Positions 33,161 through 41,549 of a stretch of DNA of 64,000 nucleotides are shown here, piece by piece; positions within the stretch are counted from its first letter, which is position 1, and every line of letters starts with the position of its first letter. The notes below the pieces were generated by a model, which worked only from the letters and a program-made list of their open reading frames with translations, had not been told where the DNA came from and searched no databases. Source of the DNA: DASRDR01 sp963812945 [NCBI: uncultured Candidatus Rokubacteria bacterium] (lineage in GTDB: Bacteria; Methylomirabilota; Methylomirabilia; Rokubacteriales); assembly GCA_963812945.1 (NCBI GenBank), contig CAWEXD010000008.1, positions 930,001 to 994,000 of the forward strand, in the 5' to 3' direction. Position numbers and translations under genes: made by a program.

Positions 33161-34705
33161 TCAGCCCTCCCGGTACACGTACTTGAGCCCCCCGAGGCTC
33201 TTGTTGCCGAGCGCGCCGGGGAGCCGCGCGTAGCCTCCGAACGTGGCGAGATGCGCCTCGGCCTGGGGCCGCCAGTGGAGGAATACCCACGGGGCCAGCT
33301 CCACGATCCGCTGCTCCGCCTGCGCGTAGACCGCCGCGCGCTTCGCCTGGTCCCCCGTGCCTCGGCCTTCGGCGAGGAGCTTGTCCAGCGCCGCGTCGCT
33401 GAACTCGACGGCCCGGGCATACGACGCGCCCCCGGTGCCGAAGAAGGCCGTGTAGTAGTCGGGATCGGGCCAGGGCAGGCTGAACCCGTCCATCATCATC
33501 TGGTACTCGCCGGACACGCGCTTCCGCTGCTGGGTCGGGACGTCCATCGGCTTCAGCTCGACCTGCGTGAACCCCGCCTTCTGGAGCTGGGTCACGATGA
33601 TCTGGGCCGAGTCCATGTGGACGGAGAGCGTCGTCGAGTCGAACACGATCTTGGTCGCGCCGGGGTTGACACCGGCCTCGGCGAGGAGGCGCTTGCCCCT
33701 CGCGGGGTCGTGGGACCAGGTTCCCTGGAGCGCCTTCGGGAACGCCCAGTGCCCGTCGGGGATCAGCCCCGCGCCGAACGGGCGGCCGATGCCGCCCCAG
33801 GCCAGCTCGATGATCTCCTTGCGGTCGACGAGATAGTTCAGCGCCTGGCGGACCTTCACGTTGTCGAAGGGCGGGCGCTTTGGATTCATGCGGATGACGT
33901 TGAACGTGTCGTAGCCCACGTGGACCTTGATCTGGGCGTTCTTCTCGAGGCCCTTGATCTCCTGCCAGGGGATGTACTCCGCGAGGTCCACGCTTCCCGT
34001 CACGAGCGCCTGGACGCGAACGTCGTCCTTGGCCACGGTCGCGAGCTCGATCCGGTCGAGGTAGGGATACGGGGACTCCCAGTAGTCGGGGTTCTTGACG
34101 AGGGCGTAGCGCACCCCGGTCTCGAAGGGGCCCAGCTTGAAGGGCCCGGTGCCGCTGGCCGCCTTCTTGAGGTCTCCGCCGCCCGCAACCCACTTGCTGT
34201 CGGCGATGACGGCTTCACCCGCGGCGAGGAGCTCGAGGAACGGCGCGCTGGGCTGCTTGAGCGCGATCCGGACCGTGGAGGGGTCGACGACCGTGACGGC
34301 CTCGACGACCTCGAACTCCTTGGACCGCGTCGCGTTGGTGGCCGGCGCCTGGATCCGCTCGATGTTCCACTTGACGTCGTCCGCGGTGAACGGGTTGCCG
34401 CTGTGGAACCGGACGCCCTTCCGGAGATGGAGGACGAAGGTCGTCGGGTTCGGCGTTTCCCAGCGTACGGCGAGCCCCGGCTCCAGCACGCCCTTCGTCG
34501 AGTACCGGAGGAGACCCTCGTAGACGTTGGCCTGGAACGAGTAGGTCGTGGCGCCGTAGTTGATGTGCGGGTCCCAGCCCGTCGGGTCGCGGAGGAGCGC
34601 AACCTTCAGGGTGCCCCCGGGCTTCGGGGCCGCCTCGCCGGGCTGTCCGGCGGATCCGAGGAGACACAGCAGGGCCCCGAGGGCCCCCAGCGTGCGCACT
34701 CGCAT
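33161..34705 (-). CDS. Family 5 extracellular solute-binding protein (DppA/OppA-like)
   Basis: The 514-residue product has a signal peptide (LGALGALLCLLGSAG, cleaved near GEAAPKP) and then GTLKVALLRDPTGWDPH, the start of the family. Further blocks are LHLRKGVRFHSGNPFTADDV, KVRQALNYLVDRKEII and a late ELAPWVFLHWRPQAEAH. It binds a peptide or similar ligand in the periplasm. ATG at 34705 has GGAGGT upstream. It heads the operon with NTF2-like, DppB- and DppC-like genes and the GT-C-like gene. Confidence 0.9.
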   Translation of the reverse strand: MRVRTLGALGALLCLLGSAGQPGEAAPKPGGTLKVALLRDPTGWDPHINYGATTYSFQANVYEGLLRYSTKGVLEPGLAVRWETPNPTTFVLHLRKGVRFHSGNPFTADDVKWNIERIQAPATNATRSKEFEVVEAVTVVDPSTVRIALKQPSAPFLELLAAGEAVIADSKWVAGGGDLKKAASGTGPFKLGPFETGVRYALVKNPDYWESPYPYLDRIELATVAKDDVRVQALVTGSVDLAEYIPWQEIKGLEKNAQIKVHVGYDTFNVIRMNPKRPPFDNVKVRQALNYLVDRKEIIELAWGGIGRPFGAGLIPDGHWAFPKALQGTWSHDPARGKRLLAEAGVNPGATKIVFDSTTLSVHMDSAQIIVTQLQKAGFTQVELKPMDVPTQQRKRVSGEYQMMMDGFSLPWPDPDYYTAFFGTGGASYARAVEFSDAALDKLLAEGRGTGDQAKRAAVYAQAEQRIVELAPWVFLHWRPQAEAHLATFGGYARLPGALGNKSLGGLKYVYREG

Positions 34706-34773
34706 GACGTCGACCTCCGTCCGAGGAGTCGAGCCGGCGACCTCGCGAGGCGCGGGCCGGCGGTCTGTTGCCG

Positions 34774-34803
34774 AGCCTATCGGGACAATACGCGCCCCGT
34801 CAA
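34774..34803 (-). promoter_or_regulatory. Possible promoter of the peptide-type ABC operon
   Basis: On the minus strand TTGACG (34803-34798), 18 bases, TAGGCT (34779-34774). The -35 is good and the -10 weak. The leader would be about 60 bases. Confidence 0.35.
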
Positions 34804-34848
34804 GGGCACCGGACCTGCTGATTCGCATGTGTGGGTGCCACGCGCTTT

Positions 34849-34875
34849 TTGGCGGTCGACGTTGTGCGATATACT
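34849..34875 (+). promoter_or_regulatory. Possible promoter of the second GT-C-like gene
   Basis: TTGGCG (34849-34854), 15 bases, TATACT (34870-34875). The -10 is strong (five of six) but the spacing is short. The start codon lies about 95 bases downstream. Confidence 0.35.
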
Positions 34876-34968
34876 GGCCGCCATCGGGCGTGCCGTGGGA
34901 GAGTCCACCAGGCGGCTGCTCGGGGGGCTCCGCTGCCCCGCCACTGAATTCGGCTTCTCGTTCGCGTG

Positions 34969-37659
34969 ATGACCTGGCCCATCCTCGGTGCTCTGACGCT
35001 GGGAGCGCTGGTTCGTCTCGCGCTCCTTGCCATCCCGGGCGCCTGGTTCGACGAGGCGACGACGGGCCTCATGGGGCTGGCCGTCCTCCGTGGCCAGTTT
35101 CCTGTCTACTTTTTCGGTCAGCCGTTCATGGGAGCCCTCGACGCCTACCTCGCGGCACCGGTATACCTGGTCCTTGGCACCTCGTTCGCCACCCTGAAGC
35201 TGCTGCCGGTGCTGCTGTCCATCGCCTGGATGGGGTTGGCTGCGCGTCTGGCGTGGCATGTGGCTGGGCCCTGTGCGGCGTGGTGGACGGCGATCCTCCT
35301 GGTGATACCTCCCGACTTTCTGCTCTATTGGGCACACCAGGCCCGCACCCACTACCCTCTCGGGCTTGTTCTCGGCACACTCGCCCTTCTCCTCGCACAC
35401 CGGGCCGCATCGGCGCCATGGCCGCGCGCCGCCTTTCTCTTCTGGCTCTTGGGCCTGGTGCTCGGACTCGGCTTCTGGACGAACTTCCTCGTGCTCGTGT
35501 TTTTCCCGTCGGTGGCCGTCCTCGCGACCCGCGGCGGGGTGCGTCGGTTCGTGGCGGGCGCGCTCCGTGTGATTCCGGCGTTCGCCCTGGGGAGCCTCCC
35601 GCACTGGCTGTACGGACTCCCCCACGGCACCGCGATCCCGCCGGCTGGCGAGACGCTGCCGCTCGGGGCCATGCTCTCGCACCTCGACGTGTTCCGCCGG
35701 GTCTCCTGGCCCATTTTGGTCGGTGTGCCGGCTGGTCTGCGTCTCACGTGGGCAGGGGCCGCCCTGGCCGTGGCCCTCGCCATGCTGTACGGTGCCGCCT
35801 TGTTCGACGCCGTGCGCCGTAACCGAGATCGAGCCCCTGCGGGGCAGTGGTTGGGCGTGGCGCTCGTGGTTTTGGCGGCCGTCAACCTCACCGCGGTCGT
35901 GGGAACGGTCTATGGACGGATCCTAGACGACCACGACCAGCGGTATCTTCTCCCGGCCTATTGTGCGCTGATGCCGCTCCTGGGAGCCTGGCTCGCCCGG
36001 CTTCGCACCGCCCGAGCGATCCTGCTTGGCGCCGCCGTGGTCTTCGTGCACGTGGGAGGCGCAGCGACGCGAACGCTCGAGAGCTTTGCCCCGACGCTCG
36101 CCGCAACCGAGGCCGCTCGGGCGGAAGCGTGGCAGAGGGCGGCGGGCAAACTCGCTGCGGAGGGGCCCCGTCACATCTACGATCAGAAGCAGTCGAGCCG
36201 CCTACTCACGTTCCTGTCCGGGGGACGTGTGATCTTCTCGAACCCGTACGAGGAGATCGTAACCGAGCAAGCCCTCGCCGTCGACGGGATGCCGAGAGTC
36301 GGCTGGTCGGTGGGATCCCGAGCGCTGGAAGCGAGCTTGGGCGCCTTGGGAGTGCGGTTTCTGCGTCGAGAGCTCGATCCCCGGAGGGCCGTCTACGTCG
36401 ATTTCGAGGTGGCGGATCATCGCCTGGTGGAGCTTGACCCGAGTCTGTTCCGTGTCGACGCGAGCGAAGCTTCGGACACGAGCAACTCGGTGGCGGACCG
36501 CCGTGCGGATACGCTCTGGAGGACAGCGGGCCTGCAGCAGGGGGGTGAGTGGTTGCGTGCCGACCTCGGTACGACCGCCCAGGTCGCTCTCATCCGCTGG
36601 ATACCTGGCACCTTCCAGGAGGTTCCCCGCGGCATCCGGCTGGAAGCGTCCGTCGACGGTATCGCTTGGCGCGTGCTGGTCGAGCTACCGGAGTACCAAG
36701 GGCCGCTCTATTGGTCGGCTGGCCGGCCCATGCAGCGCGTCCGGAGCGGCCGTGTCGAGCTGCGGGTGCCGCCGACGCCAGCGCGCCACCTGCGGATCAC
36801 GCAGACCGGGCGGGATGAGCGATGGGGCTGGACGGTCCGCGAAGTCTTCGTCTACGCCGACGCGCAAGGGCCTCCATCCGCCGACGGCACCGTGGAGGGC
36901 CAGGTCCTTGCACGAGGCTTGCGCGATGCCGGCGTCACGCGGCTCTACGCCGATCACGGCTGGGCCAGCCGGGTAGCGCTCGCCGAGCCTTCGATCCGCA
37001 TCCCCCCGGCGAATCTCTACCTCGATAACCATGGCTTCGTGGGTCCGGCCGCGGACGTGCTCCCGCCGTTCCACTGGGCGCCGGGGACTGGCGTCCTCCT
37101 CGAGCCGGCGGACGCTCCGGGCTTCGTGCTCGCTGCGCGCCGCGCTGGTCTCCAGTTCAGCGCCCGATCGCTCGCGGGCCTCGAGCTGTTCGTTCCCGCA
37201 CCGTCACCCCCGCTCCCGATCCGGCCGCTGGAGGCGCGGGCGCTGACGGTCACGGCATCCCAGCGCGCCGAGCGGGCCTCCCGGGCGGTGGACGGTGACT
37301 CCTGGACCCGCTGGGCCACCAAGGGACCGCGGGCGGCGGGGGATTGGTTCCGCATCGACCTTGCGGCCCCACGGCGACTCCACACCGTTCGGTTCACCGC
37401 GACCAACCCCTCGCACCTTCCCGAAACGCTCGAGATCGAGGTCTCCGCGGACGGCACGAGCTGGCGGAAGGTGCCCGCGACCACCCACGTCGAGCGCACG
37501 CTTCGCTGGGGTGGTATCGCGCTCCTGGCCGATTCTGCCGTCGCCGTGCGTCTGGACGTGGAGGGCGTCACCGCCCGGGCGGTCCGTCTCGTACTCTCCG
37601 AGGGTCACCCGGAGGCCGCCTGGTCGATCCACGAGCTCGAGCTCCGTGCGTCCGACTGA
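34969..37659 (+). CDS. GT-C-like membrane protein fused to two discoidin (F5/8 type C) domains, paralogue
   Basis: The 896-residue product has the same design as the gene at 28211-30910. Residues 1-385 have about ten spans, an acidic first loop (IPGAWFDEATTGLMGLAVLR) and FPVYFFGQPFMGALDAYL, which aligns with FPVFFYRQTYMGSL of the paralogue. Then follow RHIYDQKQSSRLLTFLSGGR, a discoidin domain at about 505-629 (VADRRADTLWRTAG to REVFVYADA), a linker with YLDNHGFVGPAADVLPPFHW and a final discoidin domain from about 759 (SRAVDGDSWTRWATKGP). GTG at 34966 is an alternative start. It diverges from the ABC operon. A surface sugar-transfer role is inferred from the fold only. Confidence 0.82.
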   Translation: MTWPILGALTLGALVRLALLAIPGAWFDEATTGLMGLAVLRGQFPVYFFGQPFMGALDAYLAAPVYLVLGTSFATLKLLPVLLSIAWMGLAARLAWHVAGPCAAWWTAILLVIPPDFLLYWAHQARTHYPLGLVLGTLALLLAHRAASAPWPRAAFLFWLLGLVLGLGFWTNFLVLVFFPSVAVLATRGGVRRFVAGALRVIPAFALGSLPHWLYGLPHGTAIPPAGETLPLGAMLSHLDVFRRVSWPILVGVPAGLRLTWAGAALAVALAMLYGAALFDAVRRNRDRAPAGQWLGVALVVLAAVNLTAVVGTVYGRILDDHDQRYLLPAYCALMPLLGAWLARLRTARAILLGAAVVFVHVGGAATRTLESFAPTLAATEAARAEAWQRAAGKLAAEGPRHIYDQKQSSRLLTFLSGGRVIFSNPYEEIVTEQALAVDGMPRVGWSVGSRALEASLGALGVRFLRRELDPRRAVYVDFEVADHRLVELDPSLFRVDASEASDTSNSVADRRADTLWRTAGLQQGGEWLRADLGTTAQVALIRWIPGTFQEVPRGIRLEASVDGIAWRVLVELPEYQGPLYWSAGRPMQRVRSGRVELRVPPTPARHLRITQTGRDERWGWTVREVFVYADAQGPPSADGTVEGQVLARGLRDAGVTRLYADHGWASRVALAEPSIRIPPANLYLDNHGFVGPAADVLPPFHWAPGTGVLLEPADAPGFVLAARRAGLQFSARSLAGLELFVPAPSPPLPIRPLEARALTVTASQRAERASRAVDGDSWTRWATKGPRAAGDWFRIDLAAPRRLHTVRFTATNPSHLPETLEIEVSADGTSWRKVPATTHVERTLRWGGIALLADSAVAVRLDVEGVTARAVRLVLSEGHPEAAWSIHELELRASD

Positions 37660-37677
37660 CCGTCGACGGGGACGGCG

Positions 37678-38742
37678 TTAGGCGTGCCGCTCGCGGAGGC
37701 GCGCGGCGGCCAGGCACATGACCTTGAGCTTCTCGTAGGCCTCGTCGAGGTCCATGGGGTTCTGGACCGACGGGGCAAAGCCGCAGTCCGGGTGGAGGAC
37801 GATCCGATCCCCGTCGACGTGGCGCATGGCCGCCTCGACGCGGGCGACGACCTGGTCGACGGTCTCGACCTGTCGCTCGCAGTGGTCGATGCACCCCAGG
37901 CCGAGCCGGGGCGCGGCGGGGAAATGGGCCAGGGCCGCGAGCCCGCCGGCGGCCGGGGTGGCCAGCTCGAGCGAGATCGTGCCGACGCGAACCCGCGCGA
38001 GGGCGGGCATGATGAGGTCGTAGGACCCTTCGGTCTTGTGCTGGCGCGCGAAGTGGGCGTGACAGAGGTGGACGGATGTCTCGATGCCGGTGAGACCGTC
38101 CAGCGTCTGGTTCAGGAGGTCCGCGCACAGGTCCATCTCGTAGCGGACGTCGTCGATGCCCTCCTCGGCCCGGAACCGCGGGTCGACCAGGGTGGCGAGC
38201 CACGGCTCGTCCAGCTGCACGGTGTCGGCGCCGGCGGCGCGAACGGCCTGGATCTCCCGCCGGAGCACGCCGACGCAGTCGGCCATGAGCTTCTCGCGCG
38301 TCGGGTACGCGGCGCGTGAGTGGTCGGGGTGCCACATCCGCCGCCCGATGATGTAGGGCGACGGGAGCGTTGCCTTGACGCGGCGGTCCGTCCGCGCCCG
38401 GAGGTAGCGGATCTCCGGCGCCGCGATCTCGCGGTGGTACTCGATGGGGGCGACGACGGCCGGGTAGGGGAGGCCGCCGCTCGGGTTGATGTCAGGCCGG
38501 AACCCGCGAACGCGCTCCGCGAAGACCTTGACGTAGCTCTCGCGGCGCCACTCGCCGTCCGTGACCTCGTCCAGGCCCGCGCGCTCCTGGAGCCTGGCGG
38601 CGGTGTCGACCGCCGCGTCCAGGAGACGGTCGGCCTCGGCCTCGGCGAGCCGGCCTGCCTTCCGGTCGAGGATGACGTCACGCACCCAGGCGGGGCGCGG
38701 CAGGCTGCCGATCACGGTGGTCGGGAAGGGGTGTGCGGGCAT
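37678..38742 (-). CDS. MetE C-terminal-domain-like protein (cobalamin-independent methionine synthase family)
   Basis: The 354-residue product covers only the catalytic barrel of the MetE family: TTVIGSLPRPAWVRD at the start, DEVTDGEWRRESYV, VQLDEPWLATLV, VHLCHAHFA with the zinc His and Cys, and LHPDCGFAP with the final zinc Cys. Full MetE is about 750 residues, so this is the short form. Short members act as core methionine synthases with other methyl donors or as methyltransferases in catabolism. Neighbours give no clue. The gene is convergent with the GT-C-like gene and 67 bases from the SelA-fold gene. Confidence 0.85.
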   Translation of the reverse strand: MPAHPFPTTVIGSLPRPAWVRDVILDRKAGRLAEAEADRLLDAAVDTAARLQERAGLDEVTDGEWRRESYVKVFAERVRGFRPDINPSGGLPYPAVVAPIEYHREIAAPEIRYLRARTDRRVKATLPSPYIIGRRMWHPDHSRAAYPTREKLMADCVGVLRREIQAVRAAGADTVQLDEPWLATLVDPRFRAEEGIDDVRYEMDLCADLLNQTLDGLTGIETSVHLCHAHFARQHKTEGSYDLIMPALARVRVGTISLELATPAAGGLAALAHFPAAPRLGLGCIDHCERQVETVDQVVARVEAAMRHVDGDRIVLHPDCGFAPSVQNPMDLDEAYEKLKVMCLAAARLRERHA

Positions 38743-38809
38743 GGGTCCTCTCGGTCCCCGTCGCAGGCTCTGTCAGACGCCCGGGCTCGCGCTCCCGCCG
38801 CGGCTCGCG

Positions 38810-39931
38810 TCAGGCGCGGGCCGGGCGGCGGAGGAGCTCCTCCCGGAGGCGGCGGGCCACGACGGTGGCCTCGTCACCGCGCAGGCAGTGTGGGTCCACG
38901 AGGAGCTCGCCGCGGCTGACGCGGACCATGATCGGCGGCTCGCCCCGCCGGAGCGCGTGCATCACCTCGTCGGGCGTCAGGCCGGTGGCGGCGCGGTCGA
39001 TGCCGAGCAGCAGGGTGGGGGCCGTGTACACGCCGCGGTCCTCCTCCAGACGAGCCGCGACTCCCGGGATCCCGGTGACGGCGCCCAGGATCCGGCGCGC
39101 CTCGTCCTGGTGCCGCGCCCACTCCGCGTCGTGGTCGTCCTGGAGGAAGAGCTCGAGGGCGGTGACCAGGCCGATGATCGCCTCCTTGCTGACCTTGCAC
39201 GGCCGCCCGATGGCGGAATTGGGCGCGCCGTTGGCCGCGGCGGCCCGGATGAGGTCCGCGCGGCCGACCAGGAGGCCGGTGTTCTGCGGTCCGCGGATCC
39301 CCTTGCCCCCGCTCACGATCACGAGGTCCGCGCCGGTCTTCGTCCAGCGCGTGAGGTGGCCGACCGGCGGGAGGGTCGACGCCGCGTCGATGATCAGCGG
39401 CAGCCCGTGGGCGTGGGCGATGACGGCCATCCGCGCGGGCCCCACGCCGCGGTCGGCGAGCCCCGGCGAGACGATGTAGATGAGCGCGGCCGTCCGCTCC
39501 CCGAGGACCGCCTCGATCGCCTCCGGCGTGCAGGCGTCGGCGTCGCCGACCTCGACCATCACGGCGCCGGCCGCGCGGAGGGCCTGGTCGTAGTGGATGC
39601 GGTCGCACCGCTGGATGACGATCTCGTTGCGCATGCCGGCCGTGTCCGGAAGCCGCCGGATGCGGTCCGGGTCGTCGCCGGCGATGCACGCGGCGGCGGC
39701 GAGGAGGAGTCCGCCCGCCGAGCCCGAGGTCACGTGAGCGCCGTCGACGCCGACCAGGCGCGCGATGTGCGCGCCGGCCCGGGCGTTGAGCTCGCCCATG
39801 TCCACGAACGCGCCGGCCGCCTCGGTCATGGCGTCGAGCACGGGCTTCGGCATGAGCGAGCCGCTCGCCATCGTGTTCATGCCTCGGGCGTTGATGATGG
39901 GCCGCACACCGAGCCGCGCGTAGACGTCCAT
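38810..39931 (-). CDS. SelA-fold PLP-dependent enzyme (aminotransferase-like)
   Basis: The 373-residue product starts YARLGVRPIINARGMNTMAS, the hallmark of the SelA-like branch of fold type I PLP enzymes, and has SAGGLLLAAAACIAG, VGVDGAHVTSG and the PLP-lysine motif SGGKGIRGPQNTGLL. True SelA makes selenocysteyl-tRNA, but related proteins of this length are D-glucosaminate or threonine-type ammonia lyases and amino-sugar enzymes. No selD, selB or Sec gene is nearby, so a lyase or racemase role is likelier. ATG at 39931 follows GGGAGGACCC. Relatives are often annotated as selenotransferases in error. Confidence 0.83.
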   Translation of the reverse strand: MDVYARLGVRPIINARGMNTMASGSLMPKPVLDAMTEAAGAFVDMGELNARAGAHIARLVGVDGAHVTSGSAGGLLLAAAACIAGDDPDRIRRLPDTAGMRNEIVIQRCDRIHYDQALRAAGAVMVEVGDADACTPEAIEAVLGERTAALIYIVSPGLADRGVGPARMAVIAHAHGLPLIIDAASTLPPVGHLTRWTKTGADLVIVSGGKGIRGPQNTGLLVGRADLIRAAAANGAPNSAIGRPCKVSKEAIIGLVTALELFLQDDHDAEWARHQDEARRILGAVTGIPGVAARLEEDRGVYTAPTLLLGIDRAATGLTPDEVMHALRRGEPPIMVRVSRGELLVDPHCLRGDEATVVARRLREELLRRPARA

Positions 39932-39948
39932 GTGGGTCCTCCCGCGGG

Positions 39949-39978
39949 ATATTTTGGGCGGACCGTGCGCCCAGTCAA
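39949..39978 (-). promoter_or_regulatory. Possible promoter of the SelA-fold gene
   Basis: On the minus strand TTGACT (39978-39973), 18 bases, AAATAT (39954-39949). It has a good -35 and weak -10, close to the strong ribosome site. Confidence 0.35.
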
Positions 39979-39981
39979 GGG

Positions 39982-39998
39982 CCAATCGGTACGATTGG
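39982..39998. promoter_or_regulatory. Perfect inverted repeat in a divergent promoter gap
   Basis: CCAATC-GGTAC-GATTGG with six-base arms lies just upstream of the -35 of the SelA-fold gene and about 60 bases before the -10 of the amidase gene. It is placed like an operator for a regulator controlling one or both. Confidence 0.4.
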
Positions 39999-40055
39999 CG
40001 TCGGGCCCCGTCGGGTCCGGACCACCCCGCGCCGGGCCGCTGCGCCGTCGGCTGC

Positions 40056-40061
40056 TACAAT
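40056..40061 (+). promoter_or_regulatory. Possible -10 element of the amidase gene
   Basis: TACAAT matches the consensus at five positions. No clear -35 is seen at 16-18 bases. The start codon lies about 50 bases downstream. Confidence 0.35.
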
Positions 40062-40109
40062 GAACAGCTGTGCCGGGCGTCCGCGGAGCCCGCGTAGAGG
40101 AGATACTTC

Positions 40110-41549
40110 GTGCCCGATCGTGATCTCTGCTTCACGCCGGCGACCGAGCTCGCCCGGCTGTACCGGGCCCGGAAGGTCTCCCCCCTCGAGGTCATGCAGG
40201 CGGTCCTGGCCCGGATCGACGCCGTCAATCCGCGGGTCAACGCGTACGTCACGCTGGCCCGGGAGTCCGCCCTCGCCGCCGCGCGGCGGGCGACGGCGGC
40301 CCTCCGCCGGGGTGGGACGCTCCCGCCGCTCTTCGGGATCCCGCTGTCGATCAAGGACCTCACGCCCACGAAGGGCATCCGCACCACCTGGGGCTCGAAG
40401 ATCTTCGAGCATCACGTGCCGTCCGAGGACGCGCTGGCGGTCGCGCGCCTGAAGGCGGCCGGCGCCATCGTCGTCGGCAAGACCAACACCCCGGAGTTCG
40501 GGGCCGGGGGGAACACCTTCAACGCGGTGTTCGGCGTGACGCGCAATCCCTGGAACCTCGCGCTCACGTGCGGTGGGTCGAGCGGCGGCGCGGCGGTTGC
40601 CCTGGCCACCGGGATGGGTCCGCTCGCGCAAGGCTCGGACCTGGGTGGGTCACTGCGCACGCCGGCGGCCTTCTGCGGCGTGGTGGGGTTCCGCACGACG
40701 CCCGGGCTCGTCCCGGTCTACCCGCGGGAGCTGGCGTGGGACTCGCTGGCGGTGTCGGGACCGATGGCGCGTACGGTCGCCGACACGGCGCTGATGCTGT
40801 CGGTCATGGCCGGACCGGACGACCGCGCCCCGCTCTCCTACGACGTCGACACGCGCGCGTTTCCGGCGGCGGTCCGCCGGCCCTCGGTCCGAGGCTGGCG
40901 CGTGGCCTGGACGCCCGATCTCGGCGGGCTCATCCCGGTGGACGCCGAGGTCGCCCGGGTGGCCGCCGGCGCGAGCCGCGTGTTCCGGTCGCTCGGCGCC
41001 CGGGTGGCCACCGCGTCGCCGTCCTTCGCGGAGCTCCACGACGTCGTGCTCGGCACGCGCGGTCTGTTCATGGCGGCGCTCCACGCCGACCGCCTCGAAC
41101 GGTGGCGCGGAGAGATGCAAAAGGGGCTGGTCTGGAACATCGAGCAGGGCCTCGGGCTCACCGCGCGCGACATCGGCCGCGCCGAGAAGCTTCGAACCGC
41201 GCTGTGGGATCGGGTGCGGCGCTTCATGGAGCGGTACGAGCTCCTGGTGCTGCCGACGGTGGCGGTCAAGCCATTCCCGGTCGAGCAGCCCCATCCGACG
41301 GAGCTCGACGGGAAGTTGATGGCGGACTACACGCAGTGGTTCTTCCTCACGTACGCGATCACGGTGACGGGCCTGCCGGTGATCTCCGTTCCGGCCGGCT
41401 TCACCCGCGACGGCCTCCCGGTGGGGATCCAGATCGTCGGGCGCCGGCGCCAGGAGGCGGCGGTGCTGCGCGCGGCGGCGGCGTTCGAGGCGGCCGCACC
41501 CTGGGCGCACGGGATCCCGCCCGTCGTCGCGGAGAGCGCGAGGGCATGA
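40110..41549 (+). CDS. Amidase signature family enzyme
   Basis: The 479-residue product has the Ser-Ser-Lys triad of amidases: the lysine in GIPLSIKDLTPTKG, the second serine in TCGGSSGGAAVALATG, and the nucleophile in GSDLGGSLRTPAAFCG. The N-terminus has TELARLYRARKVSPLEVMQ, and LPVISVPAGFTRDGLPVGIQ is the typical late block. It hydrolyses a small amide or aryl amide. GatA-type tRNA function is unlikely because no gatB or gatC is linked. GTG at 40110 follows AGAGGAGAT. Its stop overlaps the next gene by four bases. Confidence 0.9.
   Translation: MPDRDLCFTPATELARLYRARKVSPLEVMQAVLARIDAVNPRVNAYVTLARESALAAARRATAALRRGGTLPPLFGIPLSIKDLTPTKGIRTTWGSKIFEHHVPSEDALAVARLKAAGAIVVGKTNTPEFGAGGNTFNAVFGVTRNPWNLALTCGGSSGGAAVALATGMGPLAQGSDLGGSLRTPAAFCGVVGFRTTPGLVPVYPRELAWDSLAVSGPMARTVADTALMLSVMAGPDDRAPLSYDVDTRAFPAAVRRPSVRGWRVAWTPDLGGLIPVDAEVARVAAGASRVFRSLGARVATASPSFAELHDVVLGTRGLFMAALHADRLERWRGEMQKGLVWNIEQGLGLTARDIGRAEKLRTALWDRVRRFMERYELLVLPTVAVKPFPVEQPHPTELDGKLMADYTQWFFLTYAITVTGLPVISVPAGFTRDGLPVGIQIVGRRRQEAAVLRAAAAFEAAAPWAHGIPPVVAESARA

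Noticed and set aside
38810-39931. Selenocysteine synthase assignment for the SelA-fold gene
   Set aside because: No other selenocysteine genes are in the window, and the family includes lyases with the same opening motif.
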